Of a DNA stretch of 16,889 bases, positions 1-6,731 are shown piece by piece. How positions within the stretch are numbered: the stretch's first letter is position 1; every line of letters starts with the position of its first letter. The translations under genes and the position numbers were made by a program. Where the stretch lies: the NCBI GenBank assembly GCA_021734595.1, contig JAIPIO010000039.1, positions 1 through 16,889 on the forward strand, read 5' to 3'. Source of the DNA: Kiritimatiellales bacterium. GTDB taxonomy: Bacteria; Verrucomicrobiota; Kiritimatiellia; Kiritimatiellales; Pontiellaceae. A model generated the notes under the pieces. That model was not told the origin of the DNA, searched no databases, and worked only from the letters and a program-made list of their open reading frames with translations.

Positions 1-66
1 AGGGTAGTCGGTTGCCGATAGTTTTGTGCGCTGCCGGAGAAACTGTTGTTTGGTTAGGGGTTCATC

Positions 67-870
67 GTGAAAACCTTTTATTTCTATACGGATTTGGAGA
101 GTGAGTTTAACTGTCGGCGTGTTTTGGCCATGCTGGATGGAAAGCTACCTTTAGCAAACCCTTCACATTTCAATGATCCTTTTGATTCGAGGCTTCGGTG
201 CAATCCGGATTTTACGGATGCGGATGCAAGAAAGTACTTGGACTGGGATCCGAAGAGGGCACGCATTTTTCCGGAACAGGACCCTATCTTCGTAGCGTTG
301 GAGGTAAAGAGGAAGGAAATCTTATCCCGATGGACAGCCTTTTCTGTTTCAGAGGTAGAAGATTCTCTTCTGATGTGGGCTCACTATGGAGCTCAGCACA
401 AAGGACTCTGCCTTGAACTGGAGTATGACGAAACTAAACGACCGGAGAGTGCGCTGTTTAGCAAAATTAGATATACCACGCATTATCCTCAGGATATCCG
501 GATTTCTCTTGATCAAGGTTTGGACTCTTCTGCTAAGGAGACATTGCTGCTGACAAAGTCCATTGACTGGCACTATGAACGGGAATGGCGGCTTGCGGTT
601 CAGGATGCTTCTCCCGAGGTTGATTATAACGGCCCTGATAAGTTTGATGGCGTTATTGATTCTCCCTTTAAGGTGACAGGCGTTTGTTATGGCTTTCGGT
701 GCGAAGATGGGGATCATTCGAATTTCAGCGAGCAGCCTGACGAGAATATGTGGAAATACACTAAGATTGCTGTTATTACGAAGATTGATGCGCGAACGGA
801 TATTTCAGTTTGTCAAAGCTCGTTGAGTGCTACTGAATTTAGCCTCAAGGCAATAAGTTACGAAGAATGA
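67..870 (+). CDS. DUF2971 family protein
   Basis: A 267-residue protein recognised as DUF2971 from three conserved blocks: an N-terminal segment ending in FNDPFD (residues 35-40), the central LMWAHYG...HKGLCLE block (102-117) and a YEREWRL block (170-176). The biochemical function of DUF2971 is not established; members are scattered and often lie in accessory regions. The start is GTG at 67, with a purine-rich AGGGG (56-60) upstream. There is no signal peptide or membrane segment, so it is probably cytoplasmic. The stop TGA overlaps the ATG of xseA in an ATGA, so the two may be translationally coupled. By eye its base composition is clearly more AT-rich than xseA, with many TTT, TAT and GAT codons, which suggests recent acquisition. 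Family assignment is firm; role unknown. Confidence 0.85.
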   Translation: MKTFYFYTDLESEFNCRRVLAMLDGKLPLANPSHFNDPFDSRLRCNPDFTDADARKYLDWDPKRARIFPEQDPIFVALEVKRKEILSRWTAFSVSEVEDSLLMWAHYGAQHKGLCLELEYDETKRPESALFSKIRYTTHYPQDIRISLDQGLDSSAKETLLLTKSIDWHYEREWRLAVQDASPEVDYNGPDKFDGVIDSPFKVTGVCYGFRCEDGDHSNFSEQPDENMWKYTKIAVITKIDARTDISVCQSSLSATEFSLKAISYEE

Positions 871-2132
871 ACTCTGAACGAAAAATCTATTCAGTAGCCG
901 AGGTGAACCGCAAGGCGCGGATGGTGCTGGAGAGCGGCATCGGCGAGGTGTGGGTGGAGGGCGAGCTTTCGCGGGTGACGCTGCATTCGAGCGGGCACTG
1001 GTATTTTACCCTGAAGGATGCGCAGGCATCGGTCTCCTGCGCCATGTTCCGCAACGACAACGCGAAAGTTCCCTTCAAGCCGAAGGATGGGATGAAGGTC
1101 CAGATGCTGGCCCGGCCAAGCCTGTATGAGGTGAGTGGCCGCTACCAGTTGATTGCCTCCGCAATGGAGGAGGCTGGCAAGGGCTCCTTGCAGGAGCAGT
1201 TCGAAAAGCTCAAGAAAAAGCTGGCCGATGAGGGGCTGTTTGACGCCTCCCGGAAAAAACCGCTGCCGGTGCTGCCGCGTAAGATCGGCGTGGTGACCTC
1301 CCCAACGGGCGCGGCGATCCGGGACATCATCAATGTGCTGACACGGCGTTTTCCAAATATTGGAATTCTGCTGGTGCCCGCCAAAGTGCAGGGTGTGGGT
1401 GCGGAAAACGGCATTGCCAAGGCGATCGACTATCTGAACTCGCGCGGCGACATCGATGTGATGATTGTCGGGCGCGGCGGCGGCAGCATTGAAGACCTCT
1501 GGTGTTTCAACGAAGAGATTGTTGCCCGTGCAATCGCCCGGTCGGAGGTGCCGGTGATTTCGGCGGTGGGGCACGAGATCGATTTCACGATCAGCGACTT
1601 TGTTGCGGACGTTCGTGCGCCGACCCCATCGGCCGCCGCCGAGCTGGCCATCCGCGAAAAAACCGATTTTGAGACGGAGCTGGCACTGTACCGCCGACGG
1701 TTGGGTCAAAATTTGAAGACAATGGAAAGCAACCTGCGTCTGCGGCTGAACCGCGCGGCGCACAGTTATGTTTTCCGGGAGCCGCAGAATCTGCTGCTGA
1801 GGCACCGGCAGAATATCCAGGGGTTGGAAGCGCAGATGGGCAGCCTGCTTCGTTTCGGTGTTCAGCAGGCGCAGCAACGGGTGGACGAAATCGGCATGCT
1901 GCTGAAACATCGCACGGAAAGCCGGCTGGCCATGGACCGGCAACGGACGGAAAAACTGGCCGCGCAGCTACGGATGCTCAACCCGCTGGCGGTATTGGGA
2001 CGGGGCTACAGTCTGACGTACAAGGCGGATGGCCGTGTGGTCCGCCGGGCGCATGACCTGGCGGCAGGTGAGCGGCTCACTACCCGGCTTGCGGAAGGAA
2101 AAGTAATTTCAACGGTTGAGGAAATAGAGTAA
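867..2132 (+). CDS. xseA: Exodeoxyribonuclease VII large subunit
   Basis: Large catalytic subunit of exonuclease VII, which with XseB degrades single-stranded DNA in both directions in the cytoplasm and functions in repair. The 421-residue length is normal for the family. An N-terminal OB-fold (about residues 6-100) carries the EVWVEGELSR and GHWYFTLKD motifs. The catalytic domain (about 135-260) has the signature RKIGVVTSPTGAAIRDI (138-154), then VGRGGGSIEDLW (201-212) and the AVGHEIDFTISDFVAD block (233-248). A coiled-coil region follows, then the typical LGRGYSL element near the C-terminus. The ATG at 867 overlaps the DUF2971 stop by 4 bases and has only a weak GAAGA ahead of it, so coupling to the upstream gene is plausible. 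xseB follows 24 bases downstream. A perfect TTCCAA-N3-TTGGAA palindrome lies inside the gene at 1351-1365. Confidence 0.97.
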   Translation: MNSERKIYSVAEVNRKARMVLESGIGEVWVEGELSRVTLHSSGHWYFTLKDAQASVSCAMFRNDNAKVPFKPKDGMKVQMLARPSLYEVSGRYQLIASAMEEAGKGSLQEQFEKLKKKLADEGLFDASRKKPLPVLPRKIGVVTSPTGAAIRDIINVLTRRFPNIGILLVPAKVQGVGAENGIAKAIDYLNSRGDIDVMIVGRGGGSIEDLWCFNEEIVARAIARSEVPVISAVGHEIDFTISDFVADVRAPTPSAAAELAIREKTDFETELALYRRRLGQNLKTMESNLRLRLNRAAHSYVFREPQNLLLRHRQNIQGLEAQMGSLLRFGVQQAQQRVDEIGMLLKHRTESRLAMDRQRTEKLAAQLRMLNPLAVLGRGYSLTYKADGRVVRRAHDLAAGERLTTRLAEGKVISTVEEIE

Positions 2133-2156
2133 GAAAATGTTCTACGGAGGTGGGGA

Positions 2157-2399
2157 ATGGCTGAAAAGAAAAGCGCGGATTTTGAAAAGTCGCTTGAACG
2201 GCTTGAACAGCTGGTGGGTGAAATGGAGAGCGGCCAGTTGACTCTGGAGGAGATGATAAAGCATTTCGAGGAGGGTTCGGGACTGGTGAAGTCCTGTACG
2301 AAAAAGCTTAACGAAGTGGAGCAGAAGATCGAAAAACTGGTGAAGAAGGACGGGGAACTGTCTACGGAACCGTTCGGTATCAAGGAGCAACCGGAGTAG
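2157..2399 (+). CDS. xseB: Exodeoxyribonuclease VII small subunit
   Basis: An 80-residue protein with the standard XseB layout: an FEKSLERLEQLVGEMESG block (residues 9-26), the LTLEEMIKHFEEGSGLVKSC segment (28-47), then a helical, Lys/Glu-rich tail. It binds the C-terminal coiled coils of XseA to form the multi-subunit exonuclease VII. The ATG at 2157 has a strong ribosome binding site, ACGGAGGTGG, a few bases upstream. It lies 24 bases after xseA and directly before the htrA-type gene, so xseA-xseB-htrA is probably one transcription unit. Confidence 0.95.
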   Translation: MAEKKSADFEKSLERLEQLVGEMESGQLTLEEMIKHFEEGSGLVKSCTKKLNEVEQKIEKLVKKDGELSTEPFGIKEQPE

Positions 2400-2414
2400 G
2401 ACGGAGTGGATGTG

Positions 2415-3575
2415 ATGGATAGAAAATGGACCATGGTAATCTTGTTCTGTTCGTTGATGGTGTTCAGTACGCTGATCTCCAGGCCGTGGCGTGCCGATAA
2501 CGGTCGCACCGGCCGCAACTTCTCTATCGAAAAATATGCCCCCATTCCGGAAGCAGGCTTTTCGCCGCGGCAGCTTCCCGTTGAAGGAAACAATGCGGCG
2601 CGCCTGTTGGGATCGTCAATTGCCGATGCGGTTGAACGGGTGATGCCATCGGTGGTCGTGATCCGCACGGAGGCCATTGAGGTTAAGGTGAAGAAGGACA
2701 TCTTTGGGTTTTTCTACCGGGTGCAGAAGGCGCTGGCGGGTGAGGGATCCGGTGTCATTATCGATACGGAAGGACATATCCTAACCAGCCATCACGTGGT
2801 GAAGGATGCCCGGCAGATTGAAGTGGTACTCAACGACGGTACCAAGCTGCCCGCCGAGCAAATCGGCTGCGATGAAGTTACGGATGTGGCGGTGCTGCAG
2901 ATCCGCGCAAAGGACATCGAATACCAGCCCGTGCAGTTCGGCGACTCCGACAAGGTCCGGGTGGGTGAAGTCGCGATTGCGATTGGATCGCCATTCAGCC
3001 TGCAGAGTTCCGTGACCGTCGGTTTTGTGAGCCAGAAGGGGCGGCGGGTTCAACTGTTGCCGTACGAAGATTTTATTCAGACGGACGCGGCCATCAATCC
3101 GGGCAACAGCGGCGGTCCGCTGATCGATGTGGACGGACGGTTGATCGGTATCAACACGGCCATCCAGGCACCGGATTCCGATAATGCCGGCAATGTGGGA
3201 ATCGCCTTTGCCATCCCCTCCAACCTGGCGATGGTCATTACCCGTTCGTTGATTGAAAAAGGTTCGCACCAGTGGCCGTGGGTCGGTGCGTCGTTCGGGG
3301 AGATCGATCCCCAGCTTCGGAAAAAGTTTTTCGGCGGCAACGGCGTGCCGGTGGAGGAAGTCTGGCGGGACACGCCCGCCGCGCAGGTCGGCATGCTGCC
3401 GGGCGATATTATTCTGGAAGTCAAAGGCGTTCCGGTCAAAACCGAATACGATATCTACCGGATCATATTCAACCACTCGGTCGGTGATCGGTTGCCGTTC
3501 CTCGTTCAGCGAAATGAAAAGCAGCTCGAATTCGAGCTGCTTCTGCAGGCATTGCCGGCCCAGTGGAATCCTTAA
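2415..3575 (+). CDS. Membrane-anchored HtrA/Deg-type serine protease with one PDZ domain
   Basis: Trypsin-like periplasmic quality-control protease. I chose ATG 2415 (386 aa) because GGAG at 2403-2406 lies 8 bases upstream; an in-frame GTG at 2406 would add three residues but sits inside that ribosome binding site. A hydrophobic segment near the N-terminus (about residues 5-21) is an uncleaved anchor or signal peptide. The protease domain shows all three catalytic residues: His in TSHHVV (about 127), Asp in EVTDVAVL (about 157) and Ser in GNSGGPL (about 232). One PDZ domain (about 288-375) includes the VGMLPGDIILEVKG substrate-binding loop. One PDZ makes it DegS-like in layout rather than DegP-like. 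The last codons contain a perfect 24-bp palindrome (3519-3542), and the stop converges with a minus-strand gene remnant. Confidence 0.93.
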   Translation: MDRKWTMVILFCSLMVFSTLISRPWRADNGRTGRNFSIEKYAPIPEAGFSPRQLPVEGNNAARLLGSSIADAVERVMPSVVVIRTEAIEVKVKKDIFGFFYRVQKALAGEGSGVIIDTEGHILTSHHVVKDARQIEVVLNDGTKLPAEQIGCDEVTDVAVLQIRAKDIEYQPVQFGDSDKVRVGEVAIAIGSPFSLQSSVTVGFVSQKGRRVQLLPYEDFIQTDAAINPGNSGGPLIDVDGRLIGINTAIQAPDSDNAGNVGIAFAIPSNLAMVITRSLIEKGSHQWPWVGASFGEIDPQLRKKFFGGNGVPVEEVWRDTPAAQVGMLPGDIILEVKGVPVKTEYDIYRIIFNHSVGDRLPFLVQRNEKQLEFELLLQALPAQWNP

Positions 3576-3666
3576 TTGATCTCTTCGCGCAGGCCGCGCA
3601 CCACCGCTTGGTCGAACCCGAGCGGGGTCGGGAATTCGTCAAGCAGCCATTGCGGCAGGTTGTATT
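3572..3666 (-). pseudogene. Remnant of the C-terminal end of an unidentified protein
   Basis: Read on the minus strand, this stretch gives a short protein-like peptide of about 30 residues, starting YNLPQWLLDEFPTPLG and ending in GLREEIN before TAA (complement of 3572-3574). The codon use is GC-rich like the core genes. The frame is closed by an in-frame TAA just upstream (around 3667-3669), and no start or upstream domain is present. It therefore looks like the surviving 3' end of a deleted gene that once converged on htrA. Its stop overlaps the htrA stop by a few bases. I do not recognise the family. It could also be chance, but the clean frame and amphipathic composition argue against that. 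Confidence 0.5.
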
Positions 3667-3763
3667 ATGCACCTACTCATGGGAGTGAATTACACATATA
3701 GATGCAACAGCCAATCAATGCGCTTTGTCTGTTAAATGGCAGGACACAGACTTTAAACAGCGG

Positions 3764-3778
3764 TTCCAGACATTGGAA
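3764..3778. promoter_or_regulatory. Palindromic operator-like site, rsmB array copy 1
   Basis: TTCCAGACATTGGAA matches the 15-bp palindrome family TTCCAR-N3-YTGGAA found repeatedly in intergenic DNA here. It lies 82 bases upstream of the rsmB start codon. A diverged second copy begins 32 bp downstream, three helical turns away. Function as a protein-binding site is inferred. Confidence 0.5.
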
Positions 3779-3795
3779 AATACCCAGCAAATGCT

Positions 3796-3810
3796 TTTCA
3801 AACATTAGAA
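3796..3810. promoter_or_regulatory. Degenerate palindromic site, rsmB array copy 2
   Basis: TTTCAAACATTAGAA matches copy 1 at 12 of 15 positions, and the same centre ACATT is kept. It starts 32 bp after copy 1, separated by a 17-bp spacer. Both half-sites carry a symmetric change, so inverted symmetry (TTTC...AGAA) is only partly kept. This reads as a weaker or decaying site in the 5' region of rsmB. Confidence 0.35.
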
Positions 3811-3859
3811 AATCCGCAATGGTTCAGCCCCCTTGAAAACATGAGATGGAGAGTTTGCC

Positions 3860-5128
3860 TTGAATGAGACCAATAGCCGGTATGTGGCGGCAGATATAAT
3901 TTGCCGCTGGATGGATGAACACCAGTTTCCGGACCGCCATCTGGCGCGGGTGGATGCAAACCGTGCGTTCGTCACCGAAGTGGTGAACGGTGTGATCCGC
4001 AAATGGCGAACCTTGGAGTGGATTGCCCAGGGCATGCTCAGCGAGCAGCCGCCGCCGTTCATCGAGGCGCTGGTATTCACGGGACTGTACCAACTGCTCT
4101 TCATGGATCATGTCGAGGAATATGCCGCCATCAACGAGACGGTCGAGGCCGCCAAGGGGCAGCGGGGCGGACAGGGCTTTGTCCGGATGCTCAATGCCGT
4201 CCTGCGCCGGGCGCAGCGCGACAAGACCGATATTCTGCAGACGCTGGAAAAGCAGCCGGACGGGATCCGCCTGTCGTATCCCGATTTTGTTCTGAAGCGG
4301 TGGAACTGGCTTTTCGGCGAAATCGATGCGCGCAAGCTCTGCGAATGGAACAACCAGCCGCCGGAAACGATACTACGGGTGCAGAAGAGTAGAATCACTC
4401 CCGAAGAACTCTGCGCAAAAATGGAAGCCGCCGGCATTGAACTTGCGCCGCATCCATATGCCTGCCGCGAAGCCTTCTTTATTGTGCCGCGCGGGCAGGC
4501 CGTCCAGCAGTTGCCGGGCTATCATGAAGGCTGGTTTACGATACAGGATCCCGCCACCTCGGCCTGTGTGGATCTGCTCCGGCCCTTGCCCGGGGAACGC
4601 ATTCTCGACGCATGCGCCGCGCCGGGCGGAAAAACCGCCATGATGGCCGACCGCATGCGCGGCGAAGGCGAGCTGGTGGCCATGGATCTCCACGACGACC
4701 GCATTGCGGTGCTACGGGAAAACATGCAGCGGCTGGGTCTCGATTCCGTGCGGATTGTCCAGGGCGATGCCCGGCAGCCGCGCAACGTTGCAGCGGACGG
4801 CCCGTTCGACGCCATCCTACTGGATGTGCCTTGCATGAACACCGGGGTGCTGCGACGCCGCGTTGACGCGCGCTGGCGGATGCGGATGGAGCGCCTGAAG
4901 TCCATGAACGAAATACAGCTCGGAATCCTTTCCGCCTGCGCCCCGTTGCTGAAGGATAACGGGCGGCTGATCTATAGCACGTGCAGTCTCGAACCCGAAG
5001 AAAACGAAAACCTGGTGAACCAGTGGGTGCGTGGGCATGAAGGGTACCGGCTGGCGAAAGCCAAAAAACTCTTTCCGCCGAAGTCCGGTACGGATGGCGC
5101 CTACGCGGCGCTGATCAGGCGTTCGTAA
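3860..5128 (+). CDS. rsmB: 16S rRNA (cytosine(967)-C(5))-methyltransferase
   Basis: RsmB (Sun/Fmu family) methylates C967 of 16S rRNA with S-adenosylmethionine. At 422 residues it has family length, with an N-terminal NusB-like RNA-binding domain (about 5-140; AAINETVEAAKG at 89-100) and a C-terminal Rossmann methyltransferase. The SAM-binding motif is DACAAPGGKTA (250-260). The catalytic cysteines are in motif IV, LDVPCMNTGVLRRR (Cys325), and motif VI, IYSTCSLEPEENE (Cys375, the nucleophile). The start is TTG at 3860, supported by GGAG at 3848-3851 with an 8-base spacer; the nearby ATGs are out of frame. The 3' end overlaps the convergent S4 gene by 14 bases. A palindrome array lies upstream (3764-3810). 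The sister family RsmF shares the cysteines, but the NusB domain supports RsmB. Confidence 0.95.
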   Translation: MNETNSRYVAADIICRWMDEHQFPDRHLARVDANRAFVTEVVNGVIRKWRTLEWIAQGMLSEQPPPFIEALVFTGLYQLLFMDHVEEYAAINETVEAAKGQRGGQGFVRMLNAVLRRAQRDKTDILQTLEKQPDGIRLSYPDFVLKRWNWLFGEIDARKLCEWNNQPPETILRVQKSRITPEELCAKMEAAGIELAPHPYACREAFFIVPRGQAVQQLPGYHEGWFTIQDPATSACVDLLRPLPGERILDACAAPGGKTAMMADRMRGEGELVAMDLHDDRIAVLRENMQRLGLDSVRIVQGDARQPRNVAADGPFDAILLDVPCMNTGVLRRRVDARWRMRMERLKSMNEIQLGILSACAPLLKDNGRLIYSTCSLEPEENENLVNQWVRGHEGYRLAKAKKLFPPKSGTDGAYAALIRRS

Positions 5129-5330
5129 CCCGGATGCTGTTTCCTTCGAACCCCACCATCTGGCCGGGGCGGATCTTGCAGCGTTTGCGCAGCTCGGTTT
5201 CACCATCGACCGTCACCATGCCTTCGGCGATCACTTCCTTGGCTTCGCCGCCGGACATCACCAGATTGGCGGCTTTAAGCAGGCGGCAGAGTTCGATGTA
5301 GTCTTCGGAGATTTCAAATTCGCCGTTCAT
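5115..5330 (-). CDS. YbcJ-like S4 RNA-binding domain protein
   Basis: A 71-residue protein made of a single S4-like RNA-binding fold. Residues 13-50 (LCRLLKAANLVMSGGEAKEVIAEG followed by VTVDGETELRKRCKI) match the S4 helix-turn-strand pattern. The MSGGEAK turn and the VDGE...KRCKIRPGQ strand are typical of the YbcJ/YaaA-type small S4 proteins. These bind structured RNA and are suspected to act in ribosome or RNA metabolism; the exact target is not known. Its ATG overlaps the stop of the 84-aa upstream gene (ATGA), and its own ribosome binding site is poor, so translational coupling is likely. The 3' end overlaps rsmB, a convergent rRNA-modification gene, by 14 bases. Confidence 0.85.
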   Translation of the reverse strand: MNGEFEISEDYIELCRLLKAANLVMSGGEAKEVIAEGMVTVDGETELRKRCKIRPGQMVGFEGNSIRVTNA

Positions 5331-5581
5331 GAGTTTTTCTTCCGCATCATTTTAACCAGTTCGAGGTCCTTGAAGGGAGCGCGGCGGCGGTTGTAGAAGG
5401 CTTCCATTTTTTCTTCCAGTGCCAGCCAGTCTGCCGGTGATGGGGGCGTGTCGTAATCCCACATCGCCTCGTCGGAGCGCTTGAACTGCCATTTGATCTT
5501 TCCGTGGCCGGGGAATTTGATGCGCACCTTGCGCTTGATTCCGTCTTCGAGTTTTTCAACCCATTCGATATCTCTTTTCAC
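5327..5581 (-). CDS. Conserved-looking hypothetical protein, 84 aa (ORF84)
   Basis: A small, charged protein of 84 residues without signal or membrane segment. Notable features are basic strands (IKRKVRIKFPGHGKIKWQFKR, in two pieces around residues 15-35), the acidic/aromatic stretch DEAMWDYDTPPSPADW (37-52) and a C-terminal helix rich in Glu, Lys and Arg. I do not recognise a named family. The frame stays open upstream to 5755, but that extension runs through the palindrome array and reads as non-protein. I therefore place the start at GTG 5581-5579, which has AGGAG (complement of 5589-5593) 7 bases upstream. It overlaps the S4 gene by 4 bases, so the two products probably act in one RNA-related process. 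That functional link is inference. Confidence 0.75.
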   Translation of the reverse strand: MKRDIEWVEKLEDGIKRKVRIKFPGHGKIKWQFKRSDEAMWDYDTPPSPADWLALEEKMEAFYNRRRAPFKDLELVKMMRKKNS

Positions 5582-5596
5582 GCCACGTCTCCTGAT

Positions 5597-5704
5597 TTCC
5601 AATAGTTGGAAAACTGTATAGCAAAATTTCCAGGGACTGGAAAAACAGAAACGACTTTTTCCAGGGATTGGAAACGCATGGAAACCATCTTCCAAAGGCT
5701 GGAT
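5597..5704. repeat. Array of four 15-bp palindromes at exact 31-bp period
   Basis: Four copies start at 5597 (TTCCAATAGTTGGAA), 5628 (TTCCAGGGACTGGAA), 5659 (TTCCAGGGATTGGAA) and 5690 (TTCCAAAGGCTGGAT). Start-to-start distance is 31 bp every time, leaving unrelated 16-bp spacers. Copy 2 changes both arms symmetrically (CAG...CTG), as expected for a dimer-binding palindrome or a hairpin. The array fills the gap between the 74-aa gene and ORF84, i.e. the promoter region of the ORF84/S4 pair. Thirty-one bp is three turns of B-DNA, so all sites face the same side of the helix. Confidence 0.75.
5615..5643 (-). promoter_or_regulatory. Candidate promoter of the ORF84/S4 pair inside the palindrome array
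   Basis: On the minus strand, TTTCCA (complement of 5638-5643) and TATACA (complement of 5615-5620) are separated by 17 bases, each matching 4 of 6 positions of the sigma-70 consensus. The -35 box overlaps the end of palindrome 2 (5628-5642). Palindrome 1 (5597-5611) would cover the transcription start. That geometry would suit repression by a protein bound to the palindromes. The promoter match itself is weak. Confidence 0.3.
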
Positions 5705-5714
5705 GTTCGGCGGT

Positions 5715-5939
5715 TCAGCGCTGGTTTGGGTAGAACCAGCGTCCGGCCGTTCCAATAATCAGGCAGACGCCGGCAATGATCACGGCGATTAGCACGAACA
5801 GCATGCGCCGCGCCTGAATAGCCTGATCAAGCCTGGCCTGTTCCGCCAGAAGAAAATACAGCACTCCACTGACAGCCAGTGAGATGATGGCAACCCACCA
5901 CAGCAGTGCCTTTGGTTGAAATGGAGCTCTCTGTTTCAT
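5715..5939 (-). CDS. Small membrane protein with two transmembrane helices
   Basis: A 74-residue protein with a basic N-terminus (MKQRAPFQPK), a first hydrophobic helix at about 11-31 and a second at about 45-65, ending in WFYPNQR. The linker (LAEQARLDQAIQARR) is charged. No family recognised. It begins 36 bases after batE on the same strand, so it may be the last gene of the bat operon. However, the region before its ATG lacks a clear ribosome binding site. The clean two-helix hairpin with charged flanks argues that it is real. Confidence 0.55.
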   Translation of the reverse strand: MKQRAPFQPKALLWWVAIISLAVSGVLYFLLAEQARLDQAIQARRMLFVLIAVIIAGVCLIIGTAGRWFYPNQR

Positions 5940-5975
5940 AGATGCCTAGTAAAAGATACTAATTAACAACCGACT

Positions 5976-6731
5976 TCAAGGTGAAACTCTACTTATTAAG
6001 TCACGTTTTATCCAGCCGGTTTTTCCATCATATTCGATTTCCATCCAGCCCTTCGAGTCGATGTCCCGCTGCCGGACGATGGCACCGGGGGGTATTTTGT
6101 AGTGGGCGGTGCTTCCTTCCACCGGTCCGAACAGGGCGGTGGCACCCGATCTGACCACTACGAATTCGGGGTAGGTTTCGAGCTGCATCCATGGCCAAAG
6201 GCAACCCAGGGAAATGAGCATCGCCGCGCCTGGAATCAAGCTGGTTTTCAGCAGCACGCTTTTTGCCGGACGGATCAGGAGGGCCAGGATAACCGACAGG
6301 ATACCTATCAGATAGGCGGCAATTGCGGCCTCAATCCATTCCTTCATCGAGCGGACAGCGGAAGCTCTCTCAAACAGGTTGGTCACGGGTGGTACGGCAC
6401 CCGCCGCATTCAGGGCAAAGCGCAGGTTGGCATTTATGTCCGGGTCGCGCGGTTGCTGATACCATGCCCTGCGGTAGTTCAGCACCGCTTCGGGAAGATC
6501 GCCGTTTTTAAAGCAGGCGTTGGCCAGATTGTAGTAAACCTCCACGTTGTGGCATCCGTTGCTGATCATGGATCCGTAAATCGAAAGGGATCCGGTCAAG
6601 TTGCCGGCATCGTAGGCCTCCTGCGCCTTTATAAACTGCTGCGGGAAATCGGCTGTTCCTTCGGCGGCGGCGGACGCAACCCCGGTCGAAAGCAGGACGA
6701 AAACCGCGGTTATGGCAATGCCTGTTTTCAT
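5976..6731 (-). CDS. batE: BatE: TPR and SH3 domain membrane protein
   Basis: Last recognisable component of the Bat aerotolerance-type system. With the start at ATG 6731 it is 251 residues. That start overlaps the batD stop (ATGA) and has GAGAGGAT upstream; an in-frame ATG at 6749 would add six residues inside batD. Layout: signal peptide (1-20), TPR repeats (about 30-100; EVYYNLANACFKNGDLPEAV is typical), two transmembrane helices (about 135-153 and 162-180), and a C-terminal bacterial SH3-like domain (about 190-245; GWMEIEYDGKTGWIKRDLI). This TPR-TM-TM-SH3 order is the standard BatE form. The TPR and SH3 parts would face the periplasm, presumably contacting BatB/C or the cell wall; this is inferred. 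Confidence 0.88.
   Translation of the reverse strand: MKTGIAITAVFVLLSTGVASAAAEGTADFPQQFIKAQEAYDAGNLTGSLSIYGSMISNGCHNVEVYYNLANACFKNGDLPEAVLNYRRAWYQQPRDPDINANLRFALNAAGAVPPVTNLFERASAVRSMKEWIEAAIAAYLIGILSVILALLIRPAKSVLLKTSLIPGAAMLISLGCLWPWMQLETYPEFVVVRSGATALFGPVEGSTAHYKIPPGAIVRQRDIDSKGWMEIEYDGKTGWIKRDLISRVSP

Noticed and set aside
891..1943. 350-codon minus-strand open frame opposite xseA
   Set aside because: Mirror of the high-GC third-position pattern of xseA; no recognisable motif.
5597..5704. Miniature CRISPR-like array (15-bp repeat, 16-bp spacer)
   Set aside because: Units are far too short, repeats differ in the centre, no cas genes or leader, and the same units occur singly or with other spacings.
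5582..5755. N-terminal extension of ORF84 by 58 residues
   Set aside because: The added part translates the palindrome array and overlaps the 74-aa gene. A good ribosome binding site supports the GTG at 5581.
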